From Galaxea fascicularis (Eukaryota; Cnidaria; Anthozoa; Scleractinia; Euphylliidae), in NCBI GenBank assembly GCA_948470475.1, contig OX419338.1, positions 31,591,882 to 31,655,881 on the forward strand: 64,000 nucleotides of DNA, read 5' to 3'. Below, in pieces: positions 12,256-21,900 of the stretch. The notes beneath the pieces are model-generated. The model worked only from the letters and a program-made list of their open reading frames with translations. It was not told the DNA's origin and made no database searches. Every line of letters begins with the position of its first letter. Positions within the stretch are counted from its first letter, which is position 1. Both the position numbers and the translations under genes were made by a program.

Positions 12256-13096
12256 CTAGTACTCATTAAGCACAAATTAGCATGTGAATATGATCAAATA
12301 CCCTTACAATAATAAGCTTTACAATAATTCAAAATTCTTTACAGTTCTTAAATCAAACCAAGTCAAATCAAATGTTGGCTTCTGGAGAGAGGGGAAAACT
12401 GGAGTACCCAGAGAAAAACCTCTTGTAGCTGAGTAGAGAACCAAACTCAGCCCACTTATGATGCCGAGTCCAGAAATTAAACATGGGACACATTGGTGGA
12501 AAGCGGGTACTCTCACCACTGCGCCAACCCTGCCCCCCTATTACTTCTGAGAATTTGTCAAAACATCAGGTTTTAAATGTTTGCAGTCATTTTTATGTTT
12601 TTGCTCATGCAGAAACAATAACATAATTATGTACAGCTGTAATTTTCGTCAGTAAAATGGCTATGATCTTGGTAGCAGGGCTTGTCATCCACAGACCACA
12701 AAATTTGATCACAATCGATAAAAAATGATGAAAATCAATAGTCGCAATTATCTTAATCTTTAGTTTTTATGCATTTCTGATATTGATCGATTAATATCAA
12801 TCTGCGGTCAACACCGCTCTCACCTCTATGCACTGAACAACATCCAAACAGGTGTACAGTTGCAGTATCTGAAGCGTTTTAACATCTCTTACGAGTAAAC
12901 GATATTGGACACAATTAGCCTGTCAAACAAGTATAACAATGATTGTTAATTAGTCAATTTTGGACGTAATTGCTTCTAAAAGGAGAGAGAAATTTTGAGT
13001 ACATGTGTTATCAATTCCAAGACTTACCATGTATTTTCCATTTGGAGAAAATCGGCTCAGTTGATTTGTCTGTTTAAAAAGCTCCGAGAAGTTCAT
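570..13096 (-). CDS. WRAP73: WRAP73 (WDR8), WD-repeat centrosome/spindle-pole protein, 3' end outside window
   Basis: Thirteen coding exons read right to left: 13028-13096, 12824-12919, 11437-11493, 10824-10940, 9888-9960, 9172-9275, 8692-8778, 7173-7307, 6440-6517, 5657-5741, 5007-5132, 970-1053, 570-677. All junctions have AG/GT sites (5007 uses GTGTGT) and phases agree throughout, giving 406 codons plus one base. The start MNFSELFK and blocks such as [86 protein letters not shown] and [18 protein letters not shown] match vertebrate WRAP73 in order. The family is about 460 residues, so roughly 55 C-terminal residues lie past position 1; no last exon is visible in 1-569. Known role: beta-propeller protein acting with SSX2IP/MSD1 at centrosomes and spindle poles. 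The long 3.95 kb intron (1054-5006) is packed with transposon remnants. Identification is very secure; exon edges are manual predictions. Confidence 0.95.
1351..1640. repeat. Inverted-repeat (MITE-like) element
   Basis: Left arm 1351-1420 (starts AACCTCGTTCCCAGGGTCTC) is repeated inverted at about 1561-1640 (ends CCCTGGGAACGAGGTT). The arms carry a (GA/CT)n tract. It lies in the 3'-most long WRAP73 intron. No coding potential; no target-site duplication recognised. Confidence 0.75.
1785..2140. mobile_element. MITE with GGGGTGTTTACAT termini and CTAA duplication
   Basis: The left end GGGGTGTTTACAT and right end ATGTAAACACCCC are inverted repeats. They are flanked on both sides by CTAA (1781-1784 and 2141-2144), a likely target-site duplication. 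The interior is GC-rich, with repeated CACCGGGGCGA-type motifs. A related, right-truncated copy lies at about 21417-21690. It carries no protein and would need a transposase supplied in trans. Confidence 0.8.
2567..3783. mobile_element. 1.2 kb non-autonomous TIR element with ATA duplication
   Basis: Termini AGGCACCTTAAGCAACAGAC (left) and GTCTGTTGCTTAAGGTGCCT (right) are perfect inverses over 20 bp. ATA flanks both sides (2564-2566, 3784-3786). The interior is AT-rich without an open frame of note. Just outside both ends lies a second inverted pair, ATTCCGGTTAGA against GCAACCGGAAT, hinting at nesting. Confidence 0.8.
4253..4360. repeat. Foldback element
   Basis: Arms of about 45 bp (CGTGATTTGTCAGTG, then GATCAATTATTTGCC, and their inverses) surround a short GC-rich centre near 4305. 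The RNA or single strand would form a long hairpin. It lies inside the long WRAP73 intron. Confidence 0.75.
4550..4650. mobile_element. 101 bp MITE with TA flanks
   Basis: Left end CCCTGCAGAAGGACAGC is inverted at the right end as GCTGTCCTTCTGGAGGG. TA dinucleotides flank both ends, consistent with a mariner-type duplication. The interior is a run of AACATTGCT-like direct repeats. Confidence 0.7.
6020..6356 (-). mobile_element. tRNA-derived SINE, family C, minus strand
   Basis: Read on the minus strand it begins with a tRNA-like head (TTGGCTCAGTGG A-box region, then GGTTCAAGCCC B-box region). A body shared with copies at 16147, 22363, 23468 and 51400 (GGACGATAAAACCAGAGGTC, ACGTTAAAGAACCCAC) follows. 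It ends in an ATTATCATTA-rich tail. Confidence 0.8.
8145..8320. mobile_element. MITE with CAGGGGTTTCA termini
   Basis: Ends CAGAGGTTTCA and TGAAACCCCTG are inverted repeats. CCATAC is present immediately outside both ends (8139-8144, 8321-8326), a probable duplication. The same element occurs inverted at 33428-33604 and, more diverged, near 11010-11146. It sits in a WRAP73 intron. Confidence 0.8.
9547..9860 (+). mobile_element. tRNA-derived SINE, family B
   Basis: Starts GGGGAGCAGCGTTGGTGCAG, carries a B-box-like GGGTTCGATTC at 9603-9613, and ends in a TAATAAATTATTATT tail. Other copies are at 12245-12536 (minus) and 49140-49392 (5'-truncated). It lies in a WRAP73 intron. Confidence 0.8.
11010..11146. 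repeat. Diverged copy of the 8145 MITE family
   Basis: Shares GTAGGTGGTGA, AATCTGGACAAAGAAG, GAAAGGTAAATTC and GATTTTCGCCAGTTTCCCGC blocks with 8145-8320. The left terminus is eroded. It is intronic in WRAP73. Confidence 0.6.
11645..11703. repeat. (AAT)n microsatellite
   Basis: About 19 uninterrupted AAT/ATA units next to the SINE cluster. Confidence 0.95.
11704..12180. mobile_element. Cluster of tRNA-derived SINE family A copies
   Basis: Two plus-strand copies begin at 11787 and 12035 with a tRNA-like head (GGCTTCATAGCTCAGTTGG, then a B-box GGGTTCAAACCC or GGGTTCAAATCC) closed by TTGAAGTCC. Each continues into a CCTGAATTTTTTTCAGG-like hairpin. A truncated minus-strand copy occupies about 11705-11760, so the first pair is head to head. 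CAATTGACCTGCTCCCAACA precedes both plus copies, so the second is probably a tandem duplicate. The anticodon arm pairs poorly, so I call these SINEs and not tRNA genes. Confidence 0.75.
12185..12255. repeat. (ATA)n microsatellite
   Basis: Interrupted ATA/ATG repeats at the tail shared by the family A SINE and the following minus-strand family B SINE. Confidence 0.9.
12256..12536 (-). mobile_element. tRNA-derived SINE, family B, minus strand
   Basis: Inverted copy of the 9547 SINE. It shares the TTTGTGCTTAATGAG tail side, the GGTTTTTCTCTGGGTACTCC body and the GGCGCAGTGGTGAGAGT head, all on the minus strand. It is intronic in WRAP73. Confidence 0.8.
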
Positions 13097-13371
13097 CGTG
13101 GATGAAGTACGTATTTCTTGACCTAATTCAGGGCATGATTTGAAGGAGAACCATGGCGGCAACTTGCAAAATTGATATCGGCGAAAATTCGAAGGAACCC
13201 GCCATAAACATAACAAACTTGGTAACCACTCTGATCTTAAGCGCATGAGCAAAAAGATTTATCCGCTGACTGAAGACATTCATCTTTGAACCACACAAAA
13301 AGAGACGTGTATTTATTTCACACAAACGATCACTTTCATTTTAAAAGGTTCTATACGGTTAGGTTAAAACA
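13097..13371. promoter_or_regulatory. Shared bidirectional promoter region, WRAP73 / SPCS1
   Basis: The start codons of WRAP73 (minus) and SPCS1 (plus) are 275 bp apart, head to head. Both transcription starts must lie in or next to this interval. No TATA box stands out. Shared control is inferred from geometry only. Confidence 0.6.
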
Positions 13372-15968
13372 ATGAAGATTTTAAATTATTTTAAAAGTAT
13401 CCCAACACACATGGTAAGTTCGTTTTTTCTAGCCATTCTTTCTTTATAATAATTGTTAAACTGTAAGACCACACAAAGTACTATTAGAACTTGACCATAT
13501 GCTGAATTTTATTTTGAATAACTTTCATGCAACCATTTGCGGACCAACTGACTGATCAAACTATGATTTCCTTTGCGTGGTTGTAGTGGTAGCTTATGGT
13601 GTAAAGAGGTAACAGAAGGTCATATAATCGTAGTGTATCTGAAGTAATCCTGTAGCTCCTACAGACCTCTATTTTCATTGGACCCTATGACCTGTAGCTT
13701 TTTTTTGTTTTCAGTGCTAGGTGTATTGTTTGTGTTGTATCATCTATTGTTTCGTTTTCCAATAACTGACCACGTCTGGAAAGCTACAGTAAAGTGCGGT
13801 GCATACTTCTAAAAGACGTTTTTTTTTTTCAAATGACCAGATCAGGAATCACAAGTTACCGTAGACAATGAATGAAATGCCCTTAACGAGCAAAGCACAG
13901 TTATTTTTCTATTCTTTTGGAGTATGAAGAACAAAATCAAGGACATTTAGGGTCATCCTACATGTAGTTGACACCTTAAACTCTCGGCACACTTCAGACA
14001 TAAGCCCTTACAGACAAAATACACCTGTTACACTCTTTGATTACCCAGTAATCTTTCCTGACACAATAATAATAAAAATTATTATTATTATTACCTATGG
14101 TATGTATTTAACAAAAATGTTCAAATTATGTAACAGGACTATGAAGGGCAGAAATTAGCAGAAAGGCTTTTCCATATCATCATTTTGTTTTTTGGGGTAA
14201 GTCAAATGATCAAGTGATCAAAGTTGTGTTTGTGTGTTAATTAGGTACAGTGCCATAGTCCCTACCAGATGAACTCCATCCAATTAATAATCAGATGGGT
14301 GCAGACAATATTGAATCAATTAATTAGTATTCTGTACATGTACTGCTTCGAGTTTGATATTTCTTGCTGAAGTGGTAAAGAAGCATGTTGCCACTGGCAC
14401 TGAATGTGAGATGACATATAATACTGTACATACTACCTATATACCTGTAGTAGCAATTTTGTTAAGGCTCGGTATTAAAGTCAATTTATGTTTCAAGAGG
14501 TTTCAATCTTTACATGTAATTCTGGGAAAAAGCAAATATACTGTAGCTTCAGTTAATCTTGGCGGGTCAGTAAATAAAAAAAAAAATGGCATAATTCTAC
14601 AATAAAACTGAAAAGGAAACATCATGTATTAGCTTTCCCACTATTTGTTATGAATTGGTGTGATGCTTGAGTAACTTGACTAATAATAGTAATAATAATT
14701 ATTATTATTAATTATTATTATAATATTGACTAGCTAACTAACTGATCAGCTTCTTTAATATACTAATATTTTTTAACAGACTGCTGGTTTTCTCTGGGGG
14801 TACTACATTCAACAGTTTGGTGCCACAATTATCATTCTTGCTGCAGGGTTTATAGTGAGTTGTGTGGTAAGTATGTCAACATTAACCCTTCAACTCCCAG
14901 AACTGAGGAGCATCTAACTTCTCCTTATAAAATATATACACTTATCAGCCAGAGTGTGTTCATCGTGATCTAACACCAAACTCTCTTTACTAATGTACAA
15001 GAAACCGTATGGCAGCTAGAAAGGAGAATTAATAATCACATTTTGGGAGTTAAAGGGTTAATAGTAGAATACAAAGTAGAGATGTACATGCAAATATTAT
15101 ACTTTGTACTTTGCTGCAGACAATTGAGTGTTTCTTGAATTTATTTTTGGGGGAGGTGGGGGGGGGGGAAGGAAAGAAATAAAATACTGTCAACATGAGA
15201 GTCCTTCAGGTGGGCACAGCTGATTGTTCCTTATGGGTAGGCATTTCTCCTTGCAACCTTTGTTTGATTGAGCAGTGTTACCACAACAAGAAACTACGCA
15301 TTGGTCACTCTTAAGACCTGTTCAAATGGTCATGATAGTCGATGATGGTTTCAACTATCATTCACTATCATTAACTATCATGTCGCTTGTTCAAACAGCA
15401 AAAACTATCATCAACTATCATGTCGAAACTGCACAATAGTCAACGACAGTCAATGATAGTTCATGATAGTTCATGTTCAAAGGCACACGATAGTTAAAAC
15501 TATCATCGACTATCTTTAACTATCATTACCGTTTGAACGGGCTTTAGGGTTTAAAGGGTTAATGCAGAGAAGGGGGTGGGAGAATGAAAACCTGCAAGAA
15601 GAAAAATGGCAGATGCAAACAGACAGGAGATAAGATTCAGCAACTTGGAAGGAACAAAAGGAGGAAATTTGTGGATACTAAGGATACTAGCCCCCCCCCC
15701 CCCTTTTGCTCAATGCTGCAGCCCCTCCCCCCCCTCCCCATTGAAGTTGATTGCTAACGATATCTTATAAATGGATGGCTGTTTTGTGGAGAACATCTGT
15801 GAGTGAGTTCTTGATCCCACTTGACTGAGAAAAAAAATCAATATGATTTGATTGTAGCTGGTGTTACCTCCATGGCCCATGTACAGAAAGCAGCCACTGG
15901 ACTGGCAGAAGCCACGACCAGAAAAAACGGATACAAAAAAAGAGGGAGGAAAAAAGAAACAGAAATAG
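13372..15968 (+). CDS. SPCS1: Signal peptidase complex subunit 1
   Basis: Four exons, 13372-13413, 14137-14196, 14780-14866 and 15858-15968, all phase 0 with AG/GT borders, give a 99-residue protein; the human protein is 102. The order MKILNYFKSIPTHM, DYEGQKLAE, a first hydrophobic segment, GFLWGYYIQQFGAT, a second hydrophobic segment, then LPPWPMYRKQPLDW and a lysine-rich tail is diagnostic. Known role: small two-span ER membrane subunit of the signal peptidase complex, both ends cytosolic, which helps the enzyme distinguish signal peptides from transmembrane segments. A stop TAG is at 15966 and an AATAAA 59 bp later. Its third intron hosts two MITEs. Complete and apparently functional. Confidence 0.96.
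14883..15061. mobile_element. MITE with TTAACCCTT termini
   Basis: Ends TTAACCCTTCAACTCCCA and TGGGAGTTAAAGGGTTAA are near-perfect inverted repeats. It sits in SPCS1 intron 3. A related fragment may lie near 24370-24500. Confidence 0.75.
15312..15545. mobile_element. MITE built of ACTATCAT subterminal repeats
   Basis: The termini (TAAGACCTGTTCAAATGGT and the inverse of ACCGTTTGAACGGGCTTT) are imperfect inverted repeats. The interior holds more than ten copies of ACTATCAT/ATGATAGT in both orientations. Clustered subterminal motifs are typical transposase-binding arrays in hAT-like elements. Intronic in SPCS1. Confidence 0.75.
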
Positions 15969-16026
15969 CTGGCAGAAGTCATTCTACGACATTATTGTTA
16001 GCTTCTGCTTTGTAATATTAAAGTGT

Positions 16027-16032
16027 AATAAA
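16027..16032 (+). terminator. Polyadenylation signal of SPCS1
   Basis: AATAAA 59 bp after the SPCS1 stop codon. Confidence 0.6.
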
Positions 16033-16146
16033 ATTATATGAAACTTGACAATAACTGACACTCACTGGTGCCTAAGTGTAAGCATTTTTAAAATACTTCA
16101 CTGACTCTTGAGTTTCAGTTTACGCTTTCCAGAGGTACACTCGTGT

Positions 16147-16433
16147 AATGGTAATGGTAATGGTAATGGATTTATATACCGCATTTTCTATGTATATATA
16201 TTCAAATGCGGTTTACATCATCCAACCCATCCAACCCACCCAACCCATGAAATCATGAAATAGCAGAAAGACCAGACCAGCACACCGGGAACTCCATGCC
16301 CTACTCTTTCCGATTAGTGTGTGGGTTCTTTAACGTCCCACAAGGTTATGAACATTGAAGTGTTGTGAGACGGGACCTCCGGTTTATCGTCCTTATCCGA
16401 GAAGACTAGAAAGTCTAACAATTTGCAGATGTC

Positions 16434-16486
<53 letters not shown>

Positions 16487-16557
16487 GGGCCGGGGATTGA
16501 ACCCACGACCTCCCGCACGGTAGTCCGGCACTCTACCAACTGAGCCAACCGGTCGGC
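16147..16557 (-). mobile_element. tRNA-derived SINE, family C, minus strand
   Basis: Minus-strand reading starts GACCGGTTGGCTCAGTTGG and has a tRNA-like B box. It shares the GTCTTCTCGGATAAGGACGA and ACGTTAAAGAACCCACAC body and ends in (ATTACC)n. It lies just downstream of SPCS1. Confidence 0.85.
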
Positions 16558-18999
16558 GGTCAAGAAACACTGATTAGTCGTCAGGTTGGTACCATTGTGA
16601 GGGCAGTGCGAGTTCTTCACCTTCTGCCGGTAAAAGGCTCCAACAAAAAAAATCCAGATTTCTCACGAGTTTACTTTACGATTTGTCAAAAGTTTTTTTG
16701 TGTGTTTTAATTCGAGCGATCAATACCCTCGGCCGCTACTTTCGTGTTGCACTTACCCACTTCAGTTGCCAACTCTTGTAGCTTTTAACCGTTAGTTTTG
16801 TCTTTACTGAGCAAAATTCAGGCACTCCTAAAAATCACGGCTGTTCAACGTTTTCCTTCTTTGCAATATGAAAACTCGCATTATGATGCAACAATCGGTG
16901 TAACAGCACGCGCGCAGAAATGAACCAATCAGATTTCAAGTATGATTGCCGTCATTCAAGCGCAAGCAAAACCACATAAGCAACAATTTGGAGATAAACA
17001 ACAGTACATGTAGAACAAACGAAAAATGATCTTCCATTCAAAAACGGGAGTTAAGCAACAATTACGGCAACGCCAACGAAAACGACAGGCCAAAGGGAGA
17101 ATGATTATTTGAATCTGTACGAAACCACGGGTAGGTAGCCCAATCACGACAAGCTAACGGAAAGACTGGCTCGCGAAATTCAGAATGCATGATTGTACTT
17201 ATAGGAGGTAAGATAGCGAAAGTGTTGTTCGTCAATAAAGTAGAAGTTAAAGTAGAAATGCGACGACGGGTTTGAAAACCAATAATGTGATTCGCTTTTA
17301 TGGGATCATGTGACACTCTCTAGGGTATTGCACGTGCTCCTCGATTGCGTAATCTTTCATTTTTTCCTCGGTTCGTAGCTTATAATTGTTTAGTTCTGCT
17401 TGTAACTTCGTTCGGTTCAGATTAAAGATGCATTCTTAATAGGTTAGAGTCTATTTTGTGAACGGCAATCCTCAGTGTCTGAGGAGCTTTCAGATTTTTC
17501 GAGTTCTCAAATTGTCTGGTCCTTCAGATGGAAAGCGTACTCGATCTGGTGGACGAGTGCAAGTTTGGGAGAATTAGTGGTGAAACAGAGAATTAACTCT
17601 GCAGTGTAAATTAAAGTGCTAGAGAGTGCAGAGTTAATTCTCTGTTTCACCACTTGTGTTCATAGTGCTACGCGGCACAACATATATTTGGGAGAATTAG
17701 CCGACGGTCAACTGTTTCCACAGCCACTCGAGGTTCTAGGCAACTAGTTAGTAGGAGTGGCAATTCACAAAGACAAAATGCCACCTTGCTGTGGGGTAAA
17801 CAACATTCTAATAATCTTTTCGACTAGAAACTCAAAATAAGTTTTAACTTTTCCACTGATTTACAATGAGTTGTTGTAAATAGTTTTCAAAGAGTTACAG
17901 AGTTTAAAAAGCACATATATATTATTTCTTAAAACTTATAGTGAAAAAAGGCGAACAACTTTAAATAACTCTGCATTGTCTAAAAGCGTCGTACACTTCT
18001 CGACTGTTTTGATTTGAAAGGAAGGTTTCTGAAAACATGTTTGGAATCAATTGAGCTGGACTGTACTTTAAAGAGCTCCCAGCTGATGGCAGATGCTGTT
18101 AAGGTCAGTGCCATTTTCAAAAACCTACGCTTTCTTCGGGCTTTGGTCCACACCAAAGAAATTTCTCCAACTCGTAAAATCTCCACTTGGGCTAGCTCAT
18201 TCTGAAAATCTACGTTTCTGGGACGCTTTCGTTCATTTTCGACCTAACCAGACAAAAACCCACCGTTTGCATATAAAAACGATCGACAAAAAGAAACGCG
18301 AGTGTAAGGCCTATAACACAAGTTAATATAATATATTTATTTAAATTAATTTGAAAAACGCTATACAAGGGGAATGATCTATAATGATAATAATCTTGGG
18401 GCGTATTTTTTCGTTCTATTCTGTTATTACTATTACGGTTTATAAATGAGAGAATAAGCGGCATAAAGTTTTCCAAAAAACGCGTACTCTGAAAACGGAA
18501 TACTCTTGGAGAACTTGGCAACTGACCTGAGAATAGCGCGCAACACTGGATCGAGCACCTCAAGTTGACTTCCGGTGCCACATCACGGGCACGATTTCCC
18601 GCCAAACGTTCCCCAAAGAAGCGTATTTGGTAAGTATTCTGAGCAAACCATTTGCTGTTCATTCTGTTCATTAACTTCTAAGGCCGTTTCGGAGTTGCGC
18701 AGGGAAGTGGGACGTGTCTCAAACATGGAGTCTGATTCTTTTCGGTTGAACAGAGACGAGGTTATGGACGTTCAAACATCGTTCAAAATCCATACAAACG
18801 TCTCTAATGTTGAGGATGCGTCCCCCAAACTCCCCTAAAAAACGCGCTCCTAGGTTTTCATGCCTCGCGATTAAATTAAAACTTGGAGAGAAATTATCAC
18901 GAGGACTTCTTGGTGACCCATAACCTCATAAAAAACACATTTAACCCTGACTCTAGACAAAACGTTTTTTTCTTCGATCTGCGCCAAGCTAAAAATGTC
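16558..18999. other. Intergenic DNA between SPCS1 and SDF4
   Basis: No credible exon found. It holds an inverted repeat at 17576-17654, AACGACGAAAACG-type simple repeat tracts near 17045-17095, and a segment at 18590-18640 resembling 3900-3960 (see findings). An 87-residue frame at 18575-18838 has no recognisable family. Confidence 0.5.
17576..17654. repeat. Short foldback repeat
   Basis: AGTGGTGAAACAGAGAATTA continues to CTCTGCA and is repeated inverted at 17627-17654, with a spacer of about 24 bp. GGGAGAATTAG also recurs on both sides. Confidence 0.8.
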
Positions 19000-21900
19000 T
19001 TAAAATTCGTCGTGTAAATACCCAGCATAGTTAGCCATGCTACTCCCCGTAAACAGCTGGTAGTTCATTAGCATCTCTTTCTCCGACATTACGCCGTCCT
19101 GATTTCTGTCAGCCATTGCTACCAAGTAGTTTGCCTCGTTGACTGCTCGTTGTTCGTGGGTTGGATCCAGGTATCTTTTTAACTCGTCCATGGTCACCGT
19201 GCCGTTTGAGTCTTCATCGATTGCATTGAACTCTTCTTCGCGTCTGAAAAGAAGATAAGGCCTGTTTCAAACGTTGAGCTACTGCCGTGTCGAACTCAAT
19301 TGAATTTGACCCGACAGTGGCACGACCATAGCACGGCAGTGGTTTCAAACGTCGAATTTAATTCAGCCGAGTTAAAAGCTGTAGCTGTAAACATACGTCA
19401 AACCATAACAAACTGGTTTTACTGACTTTTCAAATGTATTTATACTTTATGAATTCAGTTCGGAACGGCAGTAGCACGACGTTTGAAACCATGCCGTGCC
19501 ACTGCCGTGTAGCGGCAGACCCTGTCGAATTTAATGGCCGTGTCGAACTTGATTCTAGTAGCCGCACCGAATGGTTTCAAACGTCGCGCTACTGCCGCAC
19601 TAACGTCGAATTTAAGTCCTGAATTTAGTTTGACGCGGCAGTGCGATGTTTGAAACAGGCCAAACAGTCACACAAATGAACAAGCAGACAAATTAACAAA
19701 CAATAAAGACAAACTAATTTTCACCACGGACGTAATATCTCTATACACCGACACATTTTACATGTGTTCGATCATCGCACTGTCAAAGAACCGCCAAGCT
19801 CAAAAACGCTACTCCACCTTGCTGAACTACTTTTTACGCTGAGTGAGTTATCATTCGCTGGTAACTATTACAAACAAATTAGGGAGCTTAAGCAACGAGG
19901 AAGGCAAAGGCAACGAGAACGCCACAAAACAATAGGTTTAATGAGCAAAAACAATATTATTGCTGTGCACGTGCGTTTACATTTTGTAACATTACTTTCC
20001 CGTTCGCTGCAAAACAAAACAGGGAGCTTAAGCAACGAGAGCGGCAACAGCAACGAGAACGCCACAAAACAGTGGGTTTAATGAGTAGTAACAATTTCTG
20101 CACGTGCGTTTTACATTTTGGTACAGTTCTTTGCGTCCTCTGTAAAACAACGTGAAACTGATGACCAAATTTTAGGTTTTCTCGAGAACGTGAGCGCATG
20201 ACGGCAAGTTTTTCTTTCGTTTTCTTTGCTTTAACACCGTTCACAGTTTTTTCATGTTCAACAAATTGGAATAATCGCGAAAGAGTTACGGAGACGACAA
20301 GTTATATTTTGAAATGAAGTTTTCGTTGCCGTCGTCGTCGTCGTTGCTTCATAGGGAGCTTAAAAAATCTCAGTCGCTATTAGCCGCAAAGTACGAGATA
20401 AATTCGCGAGTAGAAAAAGCGAAGTACATCAAAACTTTTGCCGAAACTCGCACTTTTCGTTCTCAGTGTAATTAATTTGCAATAATAATAATAAAAAGGA
20501 TCGCTCTACTAGCTAACGAAAACACAAAGAAGTACTGATCTTTGCCTTTTATTTGAATGATCACACAAAAAAATAGAATTTACTTGAACCGCATAAATTA
20601 ATAAACAACGCAACAAAACAGCTTGAATGGCCAATCATGAATACTTACTCTCTGATATACCGCTGATCTCTATCTATGTCTTCTTGAACATCCACATCGC
20701 CTGGCGGCAGTTGCATGAACTCGGTCTTTGTCAGCACCTGGGAATGGTAAAGTTTGTAAGGTAACTTCCCACACCTTAGGGACAGGTCATTATTTAGCGG
20801 GGTGGGAGGGTTACTAAACTGAGAAAAAAGTTTGGCCAAGAAGTTGTGGCCCTCCCTTCTAAAGGGTCCAAAAAACCTCTGACCCTCCCCCGTTACTACA
20901 TAAAAAAACTGTGACCTCCCCTAAAAGGCATTTTTTTAATGGCCCTCCCAAAAGTGAGGCTAAAAAAAGTGACCCTCCCCCCAAATATAGTAGCCCTTCC
21001 CCACCCCACCCCCCAACCCCCCCCCCCCCCCCCCACTAAATGATGACCAGTCCCTTAAAAACGACCCATTGACGACTTGGTCAACAAACAAACCGACTAA
21101 TTTTACTGAAAATACACGCACGGACATTTGATTGACAAAAAAGTGATCGAAAGACACCCAACGCTGTTTACAGTCTTCACAGTCAATGACAACAAGGCTT
21201 AACTGACAGCCGACCAGTAACATCACGACTTCGTTGACCAATCGCACCAACGACCAGAGTCTGTCGTTACACAAATCACTTGACTCTGATGATGACTTCC
21301 GCTCAGGTTGTCGAAACGACAGTAGATAGGGACGTTTAGATTTGTTTCTACAATCTCCTAGTAACCAACAAGAAAGAGTGAGGGCTTAGGGGAGGGGGCT
21401 GGTTTGAAATTATCATGGGGTGTTTACATGATACCGGGGAGACGTTCGTTTCGGAATTCTGTGCTGCCAGAAGAAATGGGTCTGTTTTCCCTCATCCTTG
21501 ACTACGCCATCTACGATGAAGGAAAATTTCGCATGCGCTACCCGTTCCAGTCCATCGAGAGGCCGATTGCATACCGAAACGACTGGTCGTTATTCGTTTA
21601 CACGATACTGTTACGATATTTCGTGCCGGAATGAAATTCTCGCCCCTGTTCTGCAACCGAGGGGGAACTCGTGCCGGTATGACTCGCGAGCGACGAGGGA
21701 AGCGATATAGCCAGCTCGCAAGCTAAAAAAGAGTTAAAGACCAGCAAATGAGTGTGCAGCGAGCACGGGGTACTATCAGTTTCACCTTATCCTGATTGCG
21801 GTCAAAATTTGCGACCATATCTTCCGCCAGATCGCTGAGGCTCTGCGGATTGTGCTCAGGGTGTTGAAAGTACAGAAATTCAGTTTCCTCAAGTCGATCG

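Noticed and set aside
15312..15545. CRISPR-like array because of regular short repeats
   Set aside because: Repeats are 8 bp, occur in both orientations and lack unique spacers; the context is a eukaryotic intron.
18210..18671. 153-residue minus-strand frame
   Set aside because: No recognisable domain and odd composition; lies in repeat-rich intergenic DNA without splice context.
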